Source: an uncultured Verrucomicrobiales bacterium
GTDB lineage: Bacteria; Verrucomicrobiota; Verrucomicrobiia; Verrucomicrobiales; Akkermansiaceae
Assembly: GCA_937928545.1 (NCBI GenBank)
Contig: CALGJQ010000011.1
Span: 1 to 64,000, forward strand
DNA length: 64,000 bases
Direction: 5' to 3'
Notes under the pieces: generated by a model
Told to the model about the DNA's origin: nothing
Seen by the model: only the letters and a program-made list of their open reading frames with translations
Databases searched by the model: none
Made by a program: the position numbers and the translations under genes
Shown here: piece after piece, positions 8,130-17,325 of the stretch
Layout of the letters: each line of letters opens with the position of its first letter
How positions within the stretch are numbered: the first letter of the stretch is position 1

Positions 8130-9434
8130 TTAAATGCTCTGACGGCGATCTAGATAGGTATTCGCCAGTGCCACCGGGAATCGCTGGGCTGTTTCATCGA
8201 GAGTCACGATGCCATCTCCCTGTAGGCCAGCCAAGACCCCCGCCCTCTCCGCTGCGTAATCTTCCGCCGCAAGGTATCCCAAGGCGTCGTCAAAGCTGTG
8301 CAGATCCTTCTCCAACATCTCCCCAATCCCCGATTCCCTCAAACTCGCCAGAACGACCACATGCTTTTCTCGCAATTTTCGCAGTGGTTCCCGAATCTCC
8401 TCAGCATCCTCGCCCCGAAGGTTCGTCATCAACACAACCATCGACCTCCGCCGCTGGTGCTTCAACAGGCGCTCCGCCGCTTCACTAAAATCACTTGGGA
8501 AAGGAGAGGTCTCGTAGTCGTAAAGATGATTCAAAACCGTCGTCATCGCACTCGCCCCCTTCACGGGTGGCAGCCAGCGTTCGGTCCCACCAAAACTCAA
8601 AACCCCAACCTGGTCTCCTTGGCGCAAAGCCACGTAAGAAAGGAGCAACATCGAATTAAGACAGTGATCAAATTGACTAATCTCCCCGTCGAGCGTCCGC
8701 ATTCTCCGTCCGCAATCCAGCATCAGAATCACCGACTGATCGAGTTGCTCCTGAAAATCGCGGCTAATGAGCGATTGCCTTTTCGAACTCGCCTTCCAAT
8801 CAATCTGAGTCAGTGAATCCCCCATTTGGTAGTCCCGCAATTGATGGAAATCTCGACTCAACCCGGCCCGATTCTTCCGGACAATTCCGGTGTGCTCCTG
8901 CCGGTGAGCCATCGCCATCAGGGCGTAACTCAAAACCGGCTGATAATTCGGATACACCCTAACATCTGAATTCTCCCCCAAAAGATGCCTCCGCGACCAA
9001 AGCCCCAGCAAGGAAGTCAGGAGCACATGAGTTTCCCCGAATTCGATTTCACCACGGTCATGAACCGTGATCGGATAGTTAAGATCCAAATAGCCCTTCT
9101 TACGGATCCAACCTTTCCAAGGGAAGATCTCACAATCACTCCGCGCCGGAACGCCATCATAAACCGACAAATGCAAATGCCGCCTTGAGTCATTGACGAG
9201 CCGCAATCGCACTTCCGACTCAATCCCTACCGCCATTCGCCCCGGCAAAGTCCGCTCCACCTTGGGCGCCTTTAATAGAAACACGACAAGAGCGTCAAAT
9301 AAGGCAACCACTGCAATCAGCACCCCCAACGATGCCCACCACTTCGAAGCAGGCGCCCACAAGGAGGCAGCCAAACCAAGAGCGGTCCAGAGAATCAAGA
9401 GCGCAAGCAGCGCACGTGTCGGGCGGAGCGGCAT
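8130..9434 (-). CDS. DUF58 domain-containing protein of the MoxR operon
   Basis: This 434-residue protein has two N-terminal membrane helices (RALLALLILWTALGLAASLW and SLGVLIAVVALFDALVVFLL). A DUF58 domain follows, with the signature FHQLRDYQMGDSLTQIDWKASSKRQ near 200-225. A von Willebrand A-like fold comes next, with the metal-site pattern VILMLDCGRRM. DUF58 proteins are regularly encoded beside MoxR AAA+ ATPases and may be their substrate or adaptor. I chose the ATG at 9434, 7 bases after the moxR stop; a TTG at 9458 overlapping moxR is an alternative. The gene is cotranscribed with moxR. Confidence 0.88.
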   Translation of the reverse strand: MPLRPTRALLALLILWTALGLAASLWAPASKWWASLGVLIAVVALFDALVVFLLKAPKVERTLPGRMAVGIESEVRLRLVNDSRRHLHLSVYDGVPARSDCEIFPWKGWIRKKGYLDLNYPITVHDRGEIEFGETHVLLTSLLGLWSRRHLLGENSDVRVYPNYQPVLSYALMAMAHRQEHTGIVRKNRAGLSRDFHQLRDYQMGDSLTQIDWKASSKRQSLISRDFQEQLDQSVILMLDCGRRMRTLDGEISQFDHCLNSMLLLSYVALRQGDQVGVLSFGGTERWLPPVKGASAMTTVLNHLYDYETSPFPSDFSEAAERLLKHQRRRSMVVLMTNLRGEDAEEIREPLRKLREKHVVVLASLRESGIGEMLEKDLHSFDDALGYLAAEDYAAERAGVLAGLQGDGIVTLDETAQRFPVALANTYLDRRQSI

Positions 9435-9441
9435 GAAGATT

Positions 9442-10464
9442 CTAAATTCGCGGAGCAACTATCGACTCCAAAGCCGACTTCAGTAGATCATCAACATTCT
9501 GCCCGCTGATCGCAACCTCGGGCGTGATTTGCACTCGATGACGGAAGACCGGTAAAGAAGCCTGCTGCACATCATCCGGAATGACATAGTCCCTCCCCCC
9601 AATCACCGCATAAGCTTTCGCAACCTGGACCAAGCTAATCGCTCCCCGTGTTCCAGCTCCCAAACTCATTCCCTGCGCCTCCCGGGTATGGCGGGTCAAA
9701 CGAAGTGCATAGTCGATCACTTCAGGCACCACCCTCACCGTCGCAGTGAGGCGCTGGGCTTCGATGATCACCGCAGAGTCACACACTTGTTCGACTTTGC
9801 GCGGATCTAGCCCTCGACCTCCCGCCGCCGCAGTCACATTTGAGACCACCTGCAATTCATCCTCCATGGTCGGGTAGTCAATGATGACCTTCATCAAAAA
9901 GCGATCCAGTTGGGCCTCCGGGAGTGGATAGGTCCCCTCTTGTTCAATCGGATTTTGGGTCGCAAAACACATGAAAGGAGGTGCCACCGGAAGAGACTCA
10001 CCATCGATTGTCACCTGCTGTTCCTGCATCACTTCCAACAAAGCAGCCTGGGTCTTGGCTGGGGCGCGATTGATCTCATCAGCGAGGAGAAGGTTCGTAA
10101 AGACTGGGCCTCGGCGAGTCTGAAAGGACTGACTCTTCATATCGAAAAGGGTGAAGCCCGTGATATCGGAAGGCATCATGTCCGGAGTAAACTGCAAGCG
10201 CCCAAAGTCACCGCCAAAGGTGCTCGCGAGCGCTAGGACCATATGAGTTTTTCCCAGCCCAGGTTTTCCCTCTAGCAGGACATGACCACCGGCCAAGAAC
10301 GCTGCTAAAACTTGGTCAATCGTCTCATCCTGCCCATAAACCACTTTCTTTATTTCACCCCGTAAGGTCTCCGCAAGGCGCGTCACACTGGCTAGCTCAG
10401 TCGAGGGAGCCGAGGCATCTGTCTCCGCAGTGGGAGCCGGGGCATAAGGATCATTTTCTGTCAT
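9442..10464 (-). CDS. moxR: MoxR-family AAA+ ATPase
   Basis: The 340-residue protein is a MoxR-type AAA+ chaperone ATPase. Walker A GKPGLGKTHM lies near 67-76, Walker B LLADEINRAPAKTQAALLEVMQE near 126-148, sensor 1 is MCFATQNPIEQEGTYPLPEAQLDRF, and a C-terminal lid carries GTRGAISLVQVAKA. The N-terminal 30 residues are polar and variable. MoxR ATPases are thought to activate or mature von Willebrand A-domain proteins, which suits the adjacent DUF58 protein. The start overlaps the preceding stop as ATGA (10461-10464). Confidence 0.95.
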   Translation of the reverse strand: MTENDPYAPAPTAETDASAPSTELASVTRLAETLRGEIKKVVYGQDETIDQVLAAFLAGGHVLLEGKPGLGKTHMVLALASTFGGDFGRLQFTPDMMPSDITGFTLFDMKSQSFQTRRGPVFTNLLLADEINRAPAKTQAALLEVMQEQQVTIDGESLPVAPPFMCFATQNPIEQEGTYPLPEAQLDRFLMKVIIDYPTMEDELQVVSNVTAAAGGRGLDPRKVEQVCDSAVIIEAQRLTATVRVVPEVIDYALRLTRHTREAQGMSLGAGTRGAISLVQVAKAYAVIGGRDYVIPDDVQQASLPVFRHRVQITPEVAISGQNVDDLLKSALESIVAPRI

Positions 10465-11618
10465 CGTTTCAGGAGTGATTGAAGTTTTTGGACCACCTTT
10501 AAGACGTGGCCGGGATCTTTGTTGGGTTGAATCGTAAGCGCTTGCGCCACGTCTTCTCGCGATAAATCTGAACTTTCCGCAAGGCGATCATAAAGAGTTT
10601 CTGGATCTCCTTCATTCTCTCTCTCAATACGAGAACGCAAAGGACGAAGGTAATGTTCAATCTGCCCTCTTCGCCAAAGAAATCGCGCCGATGCTTTCAG
10701 AGATTCCCCATAGGGTTTGGGCTTCTTGAATGAGTCATTCAGCATCGGACCAAATCTCGGAATCCTTTTCCAAAGCCAAAACAGCAACAGGAAGCCCCCT
10801 GCCACCACGACCATCCATCCCTCTTTCCAAATGAGCCCAAAAAACGACGACCCCGAACCATAGAGGAAAACCATCTCCCCCGTCCCATAGTGCTCAGCAA
10901 TCATTTCGAGGAATTCCGCGTGGTCAGCGCGAGCCAAATAAGCACTCCTCAACGGCCGCGCATGCGCCATCACCATCACCTCCCCCGAGCCATAGCCAGC
11001 CCCAACCACTCGCGAAGCTCCCTCATCTTCAAAGTCCCAACTCCAACCATTTTTGACCGACAAGCCCACATCACCTTCCTGCTCAAGATGAAATGAGCCA
11101 AAACCAAATTGCCCGTCAATTTTGGTTAAATGCCACGAACGCCCCAAATGCCCATCTTCCTCTACCTCACCATCTGTAAATTCACTCCAGTCCGAGTCCC
11201 ATAACTCAATACCAAGTTCCTCGAAAAGGTAATCCATCCCGCTAAACTCTCCCTCCAAGGGCACGCCCGCACCAGCAGATGATGTTCGGAAATCGTTCCG
11301 CTCACGCTCTCCGCCTTCAACAGTCAGAATTAGAGTCCCACCTTCGTCCACCCAGCTCAGCGCACGAATCCCCATTCCTTTGCTCTGCAAAAACGAAACA
11401 GGCATAAAGATTACACTCGTCTCCCAGTCATAGTTCAACCATGTCCGAGAACTCTTCGCCGACCAGCCCTTCTCTTTCAAATAAAGCTCCGCAGCTAAGT
11501 AAGGATTCAACCTCGCTTCCCCAACATAGCCGGTGGGCTTTTCCCCAATTTTTTCCCTTTGATCTGAAGGCTGGCAAGCAGTCAAAAGGAAAGCCAAAAT
11601 CACGTAGGAGAACCTCAC
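10461..11618 (-). CDS. DUF4350-like lipoprotein/membrane protein of the MoxR operon
   Basis: I place the start at the GTG at 11618, which overlaps the upstream stop as GTGA and follows a strong AGGAGGAAGTT site; the product is 385 residues. The N-terminus VRFSYVILAFLLTACQPS is a lipoprotein-like signal. The periplasmic part (about 25-240) includes an ALSWVDEGGTLILTVEGGE segment typical of the DUF4350 GATase-like fold. A membrane helix (GWMVVVAGGFLLLFWLW) leads to a C-terminal cytoplasmic helical region (LKASARFLWRRGQIEHYLRPLR). Such proteins recur beside MoxR-DUF58 genes; the biochemical role is unknown. Confidence 0.75.
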   Translation of the reverse strand: MRFSYVILAFLLTACQPSDQREKIGEKPTGYVGEARLNPYLAAELYLKEKGWSAKSSRTWLNYDWETSVIFMPVSFLQSKGMGIRALSWVDEGGTLILTVEGGERERNDFRTSSAGAGVPLEGEFSGMDYLFEELGIELWDSDWSEFTDGEVEEDGHLGRSWHLTKIDGQFGFGSFHLEQEGDVGLSVKNGWSWDFEDEGASRVVGAGYGSGEVMVMAHARPLRSAYLARADHAEFLEMIAEHYGTGEMVFLYGSGSSFFGLIWKEGWMVVVAGGFLLLFWLWKRIPRFGPMLNDSFKKPKPYGESLKASARFLWRRGQIEHYLRPLRSRIERENEGDPETLYDRLAESSDLSREDVAQALTIQPNKDPGHVLKVVQKLQSLLKR

Positions 11619-13144
11619 AACTTCCTCCTCTCTCGAAAGGGCCACTTGGACCACAGGACCGCCAAAGTTTCCTCATCAGGCAAACGCCTTGCGTAAGCCT
11701 GCCCCATCCATGCTCTCGTCAAAACTTTGAAATAAGAAGCATGCGCCGACTCCCCCTTTTTATCAACTCGTCGCAAACAAGTCATCTCGGTATCACTTTC
11801 CTCGATCTCCACCACTCGATCACTGACCAGCGAAGAGATTGCCCCTCGATACAAGAGACCGAGCGATTCTTGATATTTTCCATCCTCCCAAAGTCGCCGA
11901 GCTGTCTCCAGAAGGTTAGACGGCAAATTCTCTGGCTCCACATTCAATCCCGCTACCGTCGTCACTTTCTTTTTGTCTTCCGCCGGTTCACTGATCCCAT
12001 CTTTTCTAAAGAGATGCGCATTTGCCACAATTACCCAAATAACCCAGACCACCAAAACGCAGACAATGATCCAAAAAAGGAGGTTCCCAATTGCCCCGAA
12101 GGCTCCCGTCCCCACTTCGGCCGAGAAACTCGATCCGCTATCGGAAGAATCCTTCTTCTTTCCTCGGTAAATGTCCCTCGTCTGAACCTGAAACTCCTCT
12201 CTTTCTAGAATCTGCTGAGCGTCTTGATTTGCCGCCAATTTCGGAGCGCTCCCAAAGAATCCTAATGCCAAAATTAGAATCCCGATCCGCTGCCCCAGTC
12301 CCTTAAATTTCAATTCAATATCCCATCCCTCAGTCCAAGTCCGCGTGTTAACATAAAGTCCGAATCCTCCCCCAGTGTAAAACCAGGCGACAATGCTGAG
12401 CGCGTTGAGGTAGAAGATCGCAAGCATCATGATCATCCATTTCGGAATCATCTCAAATTCATCGCCATAAAACCCATCAAGAGGGAACATCCCCCAAAGA
12501 TCGATTCCTTCGGGCATCATCATAAAGAAGAACCAAAGCTGGCTCACAAAAAGACAAAGCTCCATCAAGAGGCAAATGAAAGTCAGTCCCACTGCCGAAC
12601 TCGAACTCCGACTCGAGAGCACTTGGATTCGAGCCTTCCCCTGAGTTCCGCTCAGCCCTTCCAAATACCTCACAGGAAGAACCAAACTCCGACTCAATCC
12701 AGAACGATAAAAGAGCAGCCCGATGATGCTCAGCCACAAGAGCGCGGTCAATCCCGCCACATCATTACGATCCTCGAGCGACCCGATGAACGCCCCACAA
12801 AGCGCTAGCGACAGGCCAATGATCACCAAGCCTTTGCTCTTAAGAAGCTCAGACGGGAGCACCTTCATCGTCTCTCGCCACGTTGGATGTTCGCCAAACA
12901 GGCTGCGACTCAAGGGATGCAGCGCCACCCGTTCCCACACCGGCTTCAGCCACCAAATCAAAAAAACACCCCAGCCAATCGAGTTCCAACTCAGGGCCAA
13001 AATCAGAAGACAGATCGGATACACCGAAGCCATCCACCCTTTTAAAAGAGCACCCGCATGGGCCCGAACCAAGCTCACTCCCAAGTCAATGGCCTCCCAA
13101 GAAGTCCGAGGGCGAATTTCCGCCGTCACTTTCTCAAGCTCCAC
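11615..13144 (-). CDS. Multi-pass membrane protein with DUF4129-like C-terminus
   Basis: From the GTG at 13144 (VELEKVTAEIRP) the product is 509 residues; this start overlaps the SpoIIM gene by 11 bases and follows GGAAGGGGGC. An in-frame start at 13198 also exists. Several hydrophobic segments fill the first ~300 residues. A long polar loop is followed by a further helix (NLLFWIIVCVLVVWVIWVIVA). The cytoplasmic C-terminal ~130 residues match the DUF4129 pattern (LLETARRLWEDGKYQESLGLLYRG, then DTEMTCLRRV). DUF4129 domains are usual partners of MoxR/DUF58. It is translationally coupled to the next gene. The specific function is unknown. Confidence 0.75.
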   Translation of the reverse strand: MELEKVTAEIRPRTSWEAIDLGVSLVRAHAGALLKGWMASVYPICLLILALSWNSIGWGVFLIWWLKPVWERVALHPLSRSLFGEHPTWRETMKVLPSELLKSKGLVIIGLSLALCGAFIGSLEDRNDVAGLTALLWLSIIGLLFYRSGLSRSLVLPVRYLEGLSGTQGKARIQVLSSRSSSSAVGLTFICLLMELCLFVSQLWFFFMMMPEGIDLWGMFPLDGFYGDEFEMIPKWMIMMLAIFYLNALSIVAWFYTGGGFGLYVNTRTWTEGWDIELKFKGLGQRIGILILALGFFGSAPKLAANQDAQQILEREEFQVQTRDIYRGKKKDSSDSGSSFSAEVGTGAFGAIGNLLFWIIVCVLVVWVIWVIVANAHLFRKDGISEPAEDKKKVTTVAGLNVEPENLPSNLLETARRLWEDGKYQESLGLLYRGAISSLVSDRVVEIEESDTEMTCLRRVDKKGESAHASYFKVLTRAWMGQAYARRLPDEETLAVLWSKWPFRERRKL

Positions 13145-14102
13145 GATGCCCCCTTCCCACAAAGGTGAAGTAAAAAAGATGCAAAACCCAAAAAGCAATC
13201 CCCACGGTGTATTTCACGTTCGCCTCAATCGGTTGCGCCGACCAAAATCCTTCCACAACCGCCGCCAAAACCGTCATCAGAGATCCTCCGATGAGAAGCG
13301 GCAATCCCTCACGTCCCGCTTTTGAAAGAGCATCTCCTCGGCTCAACTGCCCCGGCGCGAGCAGGGCAAAACCCATCTTCAATCCCGCCATTCCCACCAC
13401 CAGCATCCCAAGAAGCTCGAAAGACGAGTGCCCCGCCACAAACCGCCAGAGCAATTCTGGTTCTCCCGCGTACTCCACATACCCCACAACTGCTCCAAAA
13501 AAGAGCCCATTCATCACGAGGTAAAAGAGAGTCCCAATTCCAAAAAAGATCCCCCCCGCGAAAAGTCGAAAATCAATCCCGACATTATTGTTAATGTAAA
13601 ACGCGAACATCATGAAGTTGGATCCATGTTCCTGTCTCAAATGCTCTACCGTGTCGGCATCCTTCCCATACATCCCATCGATGCTTGCCATTTGCTCAGC
13701 TCCGAGAAGCGCCTGCACCCATTCGATTTCTCGATCAGCCGACCACCACATCGCAAAAAACGGCCCCCAAAAGACCATTGAAACCACCAGGAAGAGCTTC
13801 CATTCCCGTCGAAAGGCTTGAGGAAAGGTTCCCAAGGCAAAACGAATTGCTCCTTCGCCGAATGCCCCTCGTTTCCGATGAATCGCTCGGTAACCTCGAA
13901 TCGCAAGTCCATTCAATTTATCGCAAATCTGATGACCAAACATGCGATACTGCGCTAAGGAAAGATCATAACAAATTTTCCGAAACTTCGAAGGAATCCC
14001 GACATCGCTCGCGCTCTCTTTCCCCTTCTCAGATGCCTCCAGCTCTTCTTCAAAAGCCTTCCACTCTTCGCGGTTCTTCGATTCAAATTCTTGCCGATTC
14101 AT
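13134..14102 (-). CDS. SpoIIM-family (stage II sporulation protein M-like) membrane protein
   Basis: The ATG at 14102 overlaps the upstream stop as ATGA and is preceded by GGAGGAA, which favours it over an in-frame start at 14120. The 322-residue protein has a charged cytoplasmic N-terminus of about 110 residues, then five or so membrane helices, among them FLVVSMVFWGPFFAMWW, GGIFFGIGTLFYLVMNGLFFG and LLGMLVVGMAGLKMGFALL. The pattern FIAGHSSFELLG-like (FVAGHSSFELLGM here) is typical of SpoIIM-family proteins, which are widespread in non-sporulating bacteria and often sit with RDD and MoxR genes. Nothing suggests sporulation here. Confidence 0.85.
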   Translation of the reverse strand: MNRQEFESKNREEWKAFEEELEASEKGKESASDVGIPSKFRKICYDLSLAQYRMFGHQICDKLNGLAIRGYRAIHRKRGAFGEGAIRFALGTFPQAFRREWKLFLVVSMVFWGPFFAMWWSADREIEWVQALLGAEQMASIDGMYGKDADTVEHLRQEHGSNFMMFAFYINNNVGIDFRLFAGGIFFGIGTLFYLVMNGLFFGAVVGYVEYAGEPELLWRFVAGHSSFELLGMLVVGMAGLKMGFALLAPGQLSRGDALSKAGREGLPLLIGGSLMTVLAAVVEGFWSAQPIEANVKYTVGIAFWVLHLFYFTFVGRGHRGA

Positions 14103-14809
14103 CGTTGTTCCTCCAGCCAATGCGCCATTCCCAAAATTCGCGATACACCTTTCGGTCCGACTTCTCCCGTAATTTTACTCAAGTGATTCGCCAACTCCAT
14201 TTGCCTCGCTTCCGACCACCCCCCGCTTCGATATCGGAAAGACAATATCGCAGCCTCTTCTTCACGCGTCAGAGTCATATTCACTGGAATCCCAGCTAAG
14301 GGCGGAGGCCCTGCAATCACCGGGTCAATTCGTGGTCGAGAATAGACCACCAAGGTCCCCGCTGCCAAATCACCTAATCGCTGAAACCGAGGATGGAAAA
14401 AAGCCATCAACGGAAGGAAAGGGAGCATGAACTCCACCCCACGAATAAAATTGCGAATCATCGACTGCCCCATCGTCACGCCGCCGCCTGCCTCGTTCAC
14501 CACCCGCATCCCTAGCGCTCTCTTACCAACGGTCGCCCCCCAAGGACTGATCTCGAAAATAACATGGTAAAACCACCAGATAAAAAAGATCGAGAGAAGG
14601 TAGAACGCGTTTCCGACGTTCTCTCCCAAAATCGGGAAGACGAGGTTGATCAGAAAGCCAATAGAAGTAATCGCAGCAGCTTCGACCAAAAGGTCTAACA
14701 AATAGGCCATCAAACGAAGAAATGGACCCGCAGCCCGAAGATGAATCTCCATGCCCTCGGCCAGTTCAACCGTTTGTAATGTATCTATGCGCTGAACCGA
14801 AAAAGCCAT
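14099..14809 (-). CDS. RDD family membrane protein, first gene of the MoxR operon
   Basis: The 236-residue protein has an N-terminal beta-rich segment (VELAEGMEIHLRAAGP) followed by the RDD core. The first helix carries RLMAYLLDLLVEAAAITSIGFLI and the second YLLSIFFIWWFYHVIFE. The conserved GATVGKRALGMRVV motif and SMIRNFIRGVEFMLPFLP follow. The C-terminal ~70 residues are soluble and helical (TREEEAAILSFRYRSGGWSE). RDD proteins are membrane proteins of mostly unknown function, sometimes linked to ion exchange. It overlaps the SpoIIM gene by 4 bases and appears to lead this operon. Confidence 0.88.
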   Translation of the reverse strand: MAFSVQRIDTLQTVELAEGMEIHLRAAGPFLRLMAYLLDLLVEAAAITSIGFLINLVFPILGENVGNAFYLLSIFFIWWFYHVIFEISPWGATVGKRALGMRVVNEAGGGVTMGQSMIRNFIRGVEFMLPFLPLMAFFHPRFQRLGDLAAGTLVVYSRPRIDPVIAGPPPLAGIPVNMTLTREEEAAILSFRYRSGGWSEARQMELANHLSKITGEVGPKGVSRILGMAHWLEEQR

Positions 14810-14861
14810 CGTCTGTTCCAGCTAACGCTAACTGGCAGACTCAGTAGGTAAAGCATCCAAT

Positions 14862-15716
14862 TTAGTCCGGAAAAACAATCGCGCGCCGTCCGTCCACAAT
14901 TGTCCGATCATGCACGTGGTATCGAATCCCCTTCGCCAAGGCCGAACGTTCGCAATCTCTTCCCAGGCGAACGAGATCCTGCACATTGTGATGATGCTGA
15001 ACCCGCTTAACTTCTTGTTCAATAATTGGCCCTGCATCTAGTTCTCCCGTCACATAGTGACAAGTCGCCCCAATCAACTTCACTCCTCGCTCGTAAGCTT
15101 GACGATAAGGATTTGCCCCGATGAAAGCCGGCAGGAAACTATGATGAATGTTAATCATCTTCCCTGAGTATTTCTCGCACATCCACTCAGGCATGATTTG
15201 CATGAATCGGGCGAGCACCACGAGCTGCACCTCCTGTTCTTCGAGTAAGGCCTCGATCTTGCGGAAGCCAGCTTCCTTGTCCTTCTTCATTTCAATATGA
15301 TGGAAGGGAATCTTGGCATTCTCGGCAATCTCCCGACAGTCGTCGCGATTCCCAATGATCGAAGTAATCTCAATCGGCATCTCGCCCAAGCCCGTGCGCC
15401 ACAAAATTTCGTTAAGACAATGATCCGTTTTCGTCACAAGAACCGCAGTCTTCATTCGGTAAGGAAGCCTCCGGAAATGCCAATCAGCTTCAATCTCACG
15501 GCCCAATTCCTCAAAGCTCGCGATGAAATCGTCTACCGAAATTTCCAAACTCCCGGTATCGATCTCTAATCTCGCATAGAAAGTCTCCCGATCACGGTCG
15601 ATGAACTGAGTCAGCTCAACCAAGTTCGCCTGATACTTTGAAGCATGGTTTGCAATCTTTGCGACCAATCCTGATTTATCCGGACAGGTGATTTTAAGAA
15701 TAAGCCCCTCGTGCAT
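14862..15716 (-). CDS. purU: Formyltetrahydrofolate deformylase
   Basis: The 284-residue enzyme hydrolyses 10-formyl-tetrahydrofolate to formate and tetrahydrofolate, balancing one-carbon pools and feeding formate to PurT. An N-terminal ACT domain (LILKITCPDKSGLVAKIANHA, about 5-85) is joined to a formyltransferase fold. The latter has VLVTKTDHCLNEILWR, the catalytic region INIHHSFLPAFIGANPY and HYVTGELDAGPIIEQEV, with the expected catalytic His and Asp. A strong AAGGAGGAG precedes the ATG. Length matches the family. Neighbours do not belong to the same pathway. Confidence 0.95.
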   Translation of the reverse strand: MHEGLILKITCPDKSGLVAKIANHASKYQANLVELTQFIDRDRETFYARLEIDTGSLEISVDDFIASFEELGREIEADWHFRRLPYRMKTAVLVTKTDHCLNEILWRTGLGEMPIEITSIIGNRDDCREIAENAKIPFHHIEMKKDKEAGFRKIEALLEEQEVQLVVLARFMQIMPEWMCEKYSGKMINIHHSFLPAFIGANPYRQAYERGVKLIGATCHYVTGELDAGPIIEQEVKRVQHHHNVQDLVRLGRDCERSALAKGIRYHVHDRTIVDGRRAIVFPD

Positions 15717-15748
15717 GGTCTCCTCCTTGCCCTAGTCCTTCAAAAAGT

Positions 15749-16642
15749 TCAAGCAAGACCCTTGCTATGCTCCTGAGCGATTCGCAGGAAGTCCGTCACC
15801 ACGCCCTTCGGCCTCCCTTGATACATCGCCCCAATCACCAAGGGCGGAAAGCTCTGCATCGGAAGCGCCTTCACTCCCTTTGGCGGCTGTAGCCCGGGGA
15901 TGAAAATCCCGATTCCCACTCCAAAACCACGTCCCACAAAATCACGCACCACATCTGTCGAATTCACCTCCACCGAAACTGGCCAATTCACTTCCATTCG
16001 ATCAAATTCACGTTGGAAAAGTTGCTGCAGGACTTCGTTCGGAGGCAGGCCAATGAGAGGCTCTTTCCCAATCATCCCTTTTTTTGAATAAGGATCTTTT
16101 TCAAGATAGTCCTTCCATGACTTTGCCTTCGAACGGGCCGGAACCCACAAAACACTCGGAATCTCTAAAAGCGGCTCACTCTTCAGTCCCTCCGACATCT
16201 TTCCTCCCAAAACTCCGATCGCCACATCGACTTGCTGAGAGGTCACCAGTCCGTGAACGTCTGACGGAGCAACCTCTCGAAGCGAAAGCTTAAGATGAGG
16301 CTCTTCCTTCTTCAGCCGCTCCAAGACATCGGGAAGGTGATTTCGTAAGGCCGATCCCGTCGCCGCCAATCGCAAATGCCGACCTTCTTCACCCCGCAAC
16401 TTTTCTTCCAAATCTCCTAACCTAGAAAAGAAGGGGTAAATATAATCATAAAGCTCTTCACCCGCCGGAGTCAGCGCAAAGGGCCTCCGATTAAAAAGCT
16501 TCACGCCCAACTTCTCCTCTAGCTGCAAAATTTGCCCACTCACCGCCGGTTGCTGAATCCCATAGGGCATCTTACGAACCGCAGCGGTGATCCCCTCAAA
16601 TTTGGCGACAAAGTAGAAAAGCTCGAGATGGTGAATGTTCAT
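15749..16642 (-). CDS. LysR-family transcriptional regulator
   Basis: I take the ATG at 16642, three bases inside a TTG, after an AGAGG; the product is 297 residues. The N-terminal winged helix-turn-helix is clear (HHLELFYFVAKFEGITAAVRK, then QPAVSGQILQLEEKLGVKLFNR). A LysR substrate-binding domain follows (about 90-290; LRLAATGSALRNHLPDVLERL). It sits divergently from dtd with about 230 bases between them and directly upstream of purU in the same direction. The inducer and targets are unknown; purU or dtd are possible by position only. Confidence 0.9.
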   Translation of the reverse strand: MNIHHLELFYFVAKFEGITAAVRKMPYGIQQPAVSGQILQLEEKLGVKLFNRRPFALTPAGEELYDYIYPFFSRLGDLEEKLRGEEGRHLRLAATGSALRNHLPDVLERLKKEEPHLKLSLREVAPSDVHGLVTSQQVDVAIGVLGGKMSEGLKSEPLLEIPSVLWVPARSKAKSWKDYLEKDPYSKKGMIGKEPLIGLPPNEVLQQLFQREFDRMEVNWPVSVEVNSTDVVRDFVGRGFGVGIGIFIPGLQPPKGVKALPMQSFPPLVIGAMYQGRPKGVVTDFLRIAQEHSKGLA

Positions 16643-16870
16643 CAACCTCTATGATACAGACTCAATTCATCGTTTCAATCAATGTTTCTAGTAATCCTAT
16701 CACTGCGGCAAAGATCCCCCTTTCCCCCACCTTGCTTGCATGAATCATCTCTTGCAGCGCCTTTCCTCAGTCGAACATGAGCTCGCATAACTTCAGAAAG
16801 AAACCCAACGATTATTTCAAACGCTTGCCAAGAGCACTTGAAAGAAATCATCTAATAGCGACTCTCCCGC

Positions 16871-17323
16871 ATGCGCGTCATCCTCCAAAGAGTCAGTCAG
16901 GCCTCCGTAAGCGTTGAGGACAAAGTCATCTCTCAAATTGCTCACGGCTTTCTAATTCTCCTAGGCATCGAGGAAGCGGATGGCCCCGAAGACATCGACT
17001 GGCTCGTCGCTAAAATCACCAAAATGCGCGTTTTCGATGACTCCGATGGCAAAATGAATCTCTCCGTCCAAGATCGAGACGGCGAGGCCCTTGTTGTGAG
17101 TCAATTTACCCTTCACGCATCCACCAAAAAGGGGAATCGGCCCAGCTTCATTAAAGCAGCCCGCCCAGAACATGCCGAACCTCTCTATCAACAATTCTGC
17201 GAAGCTCTTTCCACTCAGCTTTCCAAGCCCGCGAAACAAGGATCATTTGGAGCGACGATGGAGGTCGCCTTAGTCAACGATGGCCCAGTGACCATCTCCA
17301 TCGATTCAAGAAATCGCGAATGA
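16871..17323 (+). CDS. dtd: D-aminoacyl-tRNA deacylase
   Basis: The 150-residue enzyme removes D-amino acids (and glycine) mis-attached to tRNA. It begins MRVILQRVSQASVSVEDK, carries the catalytic SQFTLHAST loop near residues 78-86 and the cis-Pro specificity loop NDGPVTI near 138-144, both diagnostic of DTD. Length matches the family exactly. Its stop lies two bases from the stop of the convergent DUF4332-like gene (TGAaaTCA), leaving no room for a terminator. Confidence 0.96.
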   Translation: MRVILQRVSQASVSVEDKVISQIAHGFLILLGIEEADGPEDIDWLVAKITKMRVFDDSDGKMNLSVQDRDGEALVVSQFTLHASTKKGNRPSFIKAARPEHAEPLYQQFCEALSTQLSKPAKQGSFGATMEVALVNDGPVTISIDSRNRE

Positions 17324-17325
17324 AA

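Noticed and set aside
13134-14102. Sporulation function suggested by the SpoIIM-family name
   Set aside because: SpoIIM-family proteins are common in non-sporulating bacteria and no other sporulation gene is present.
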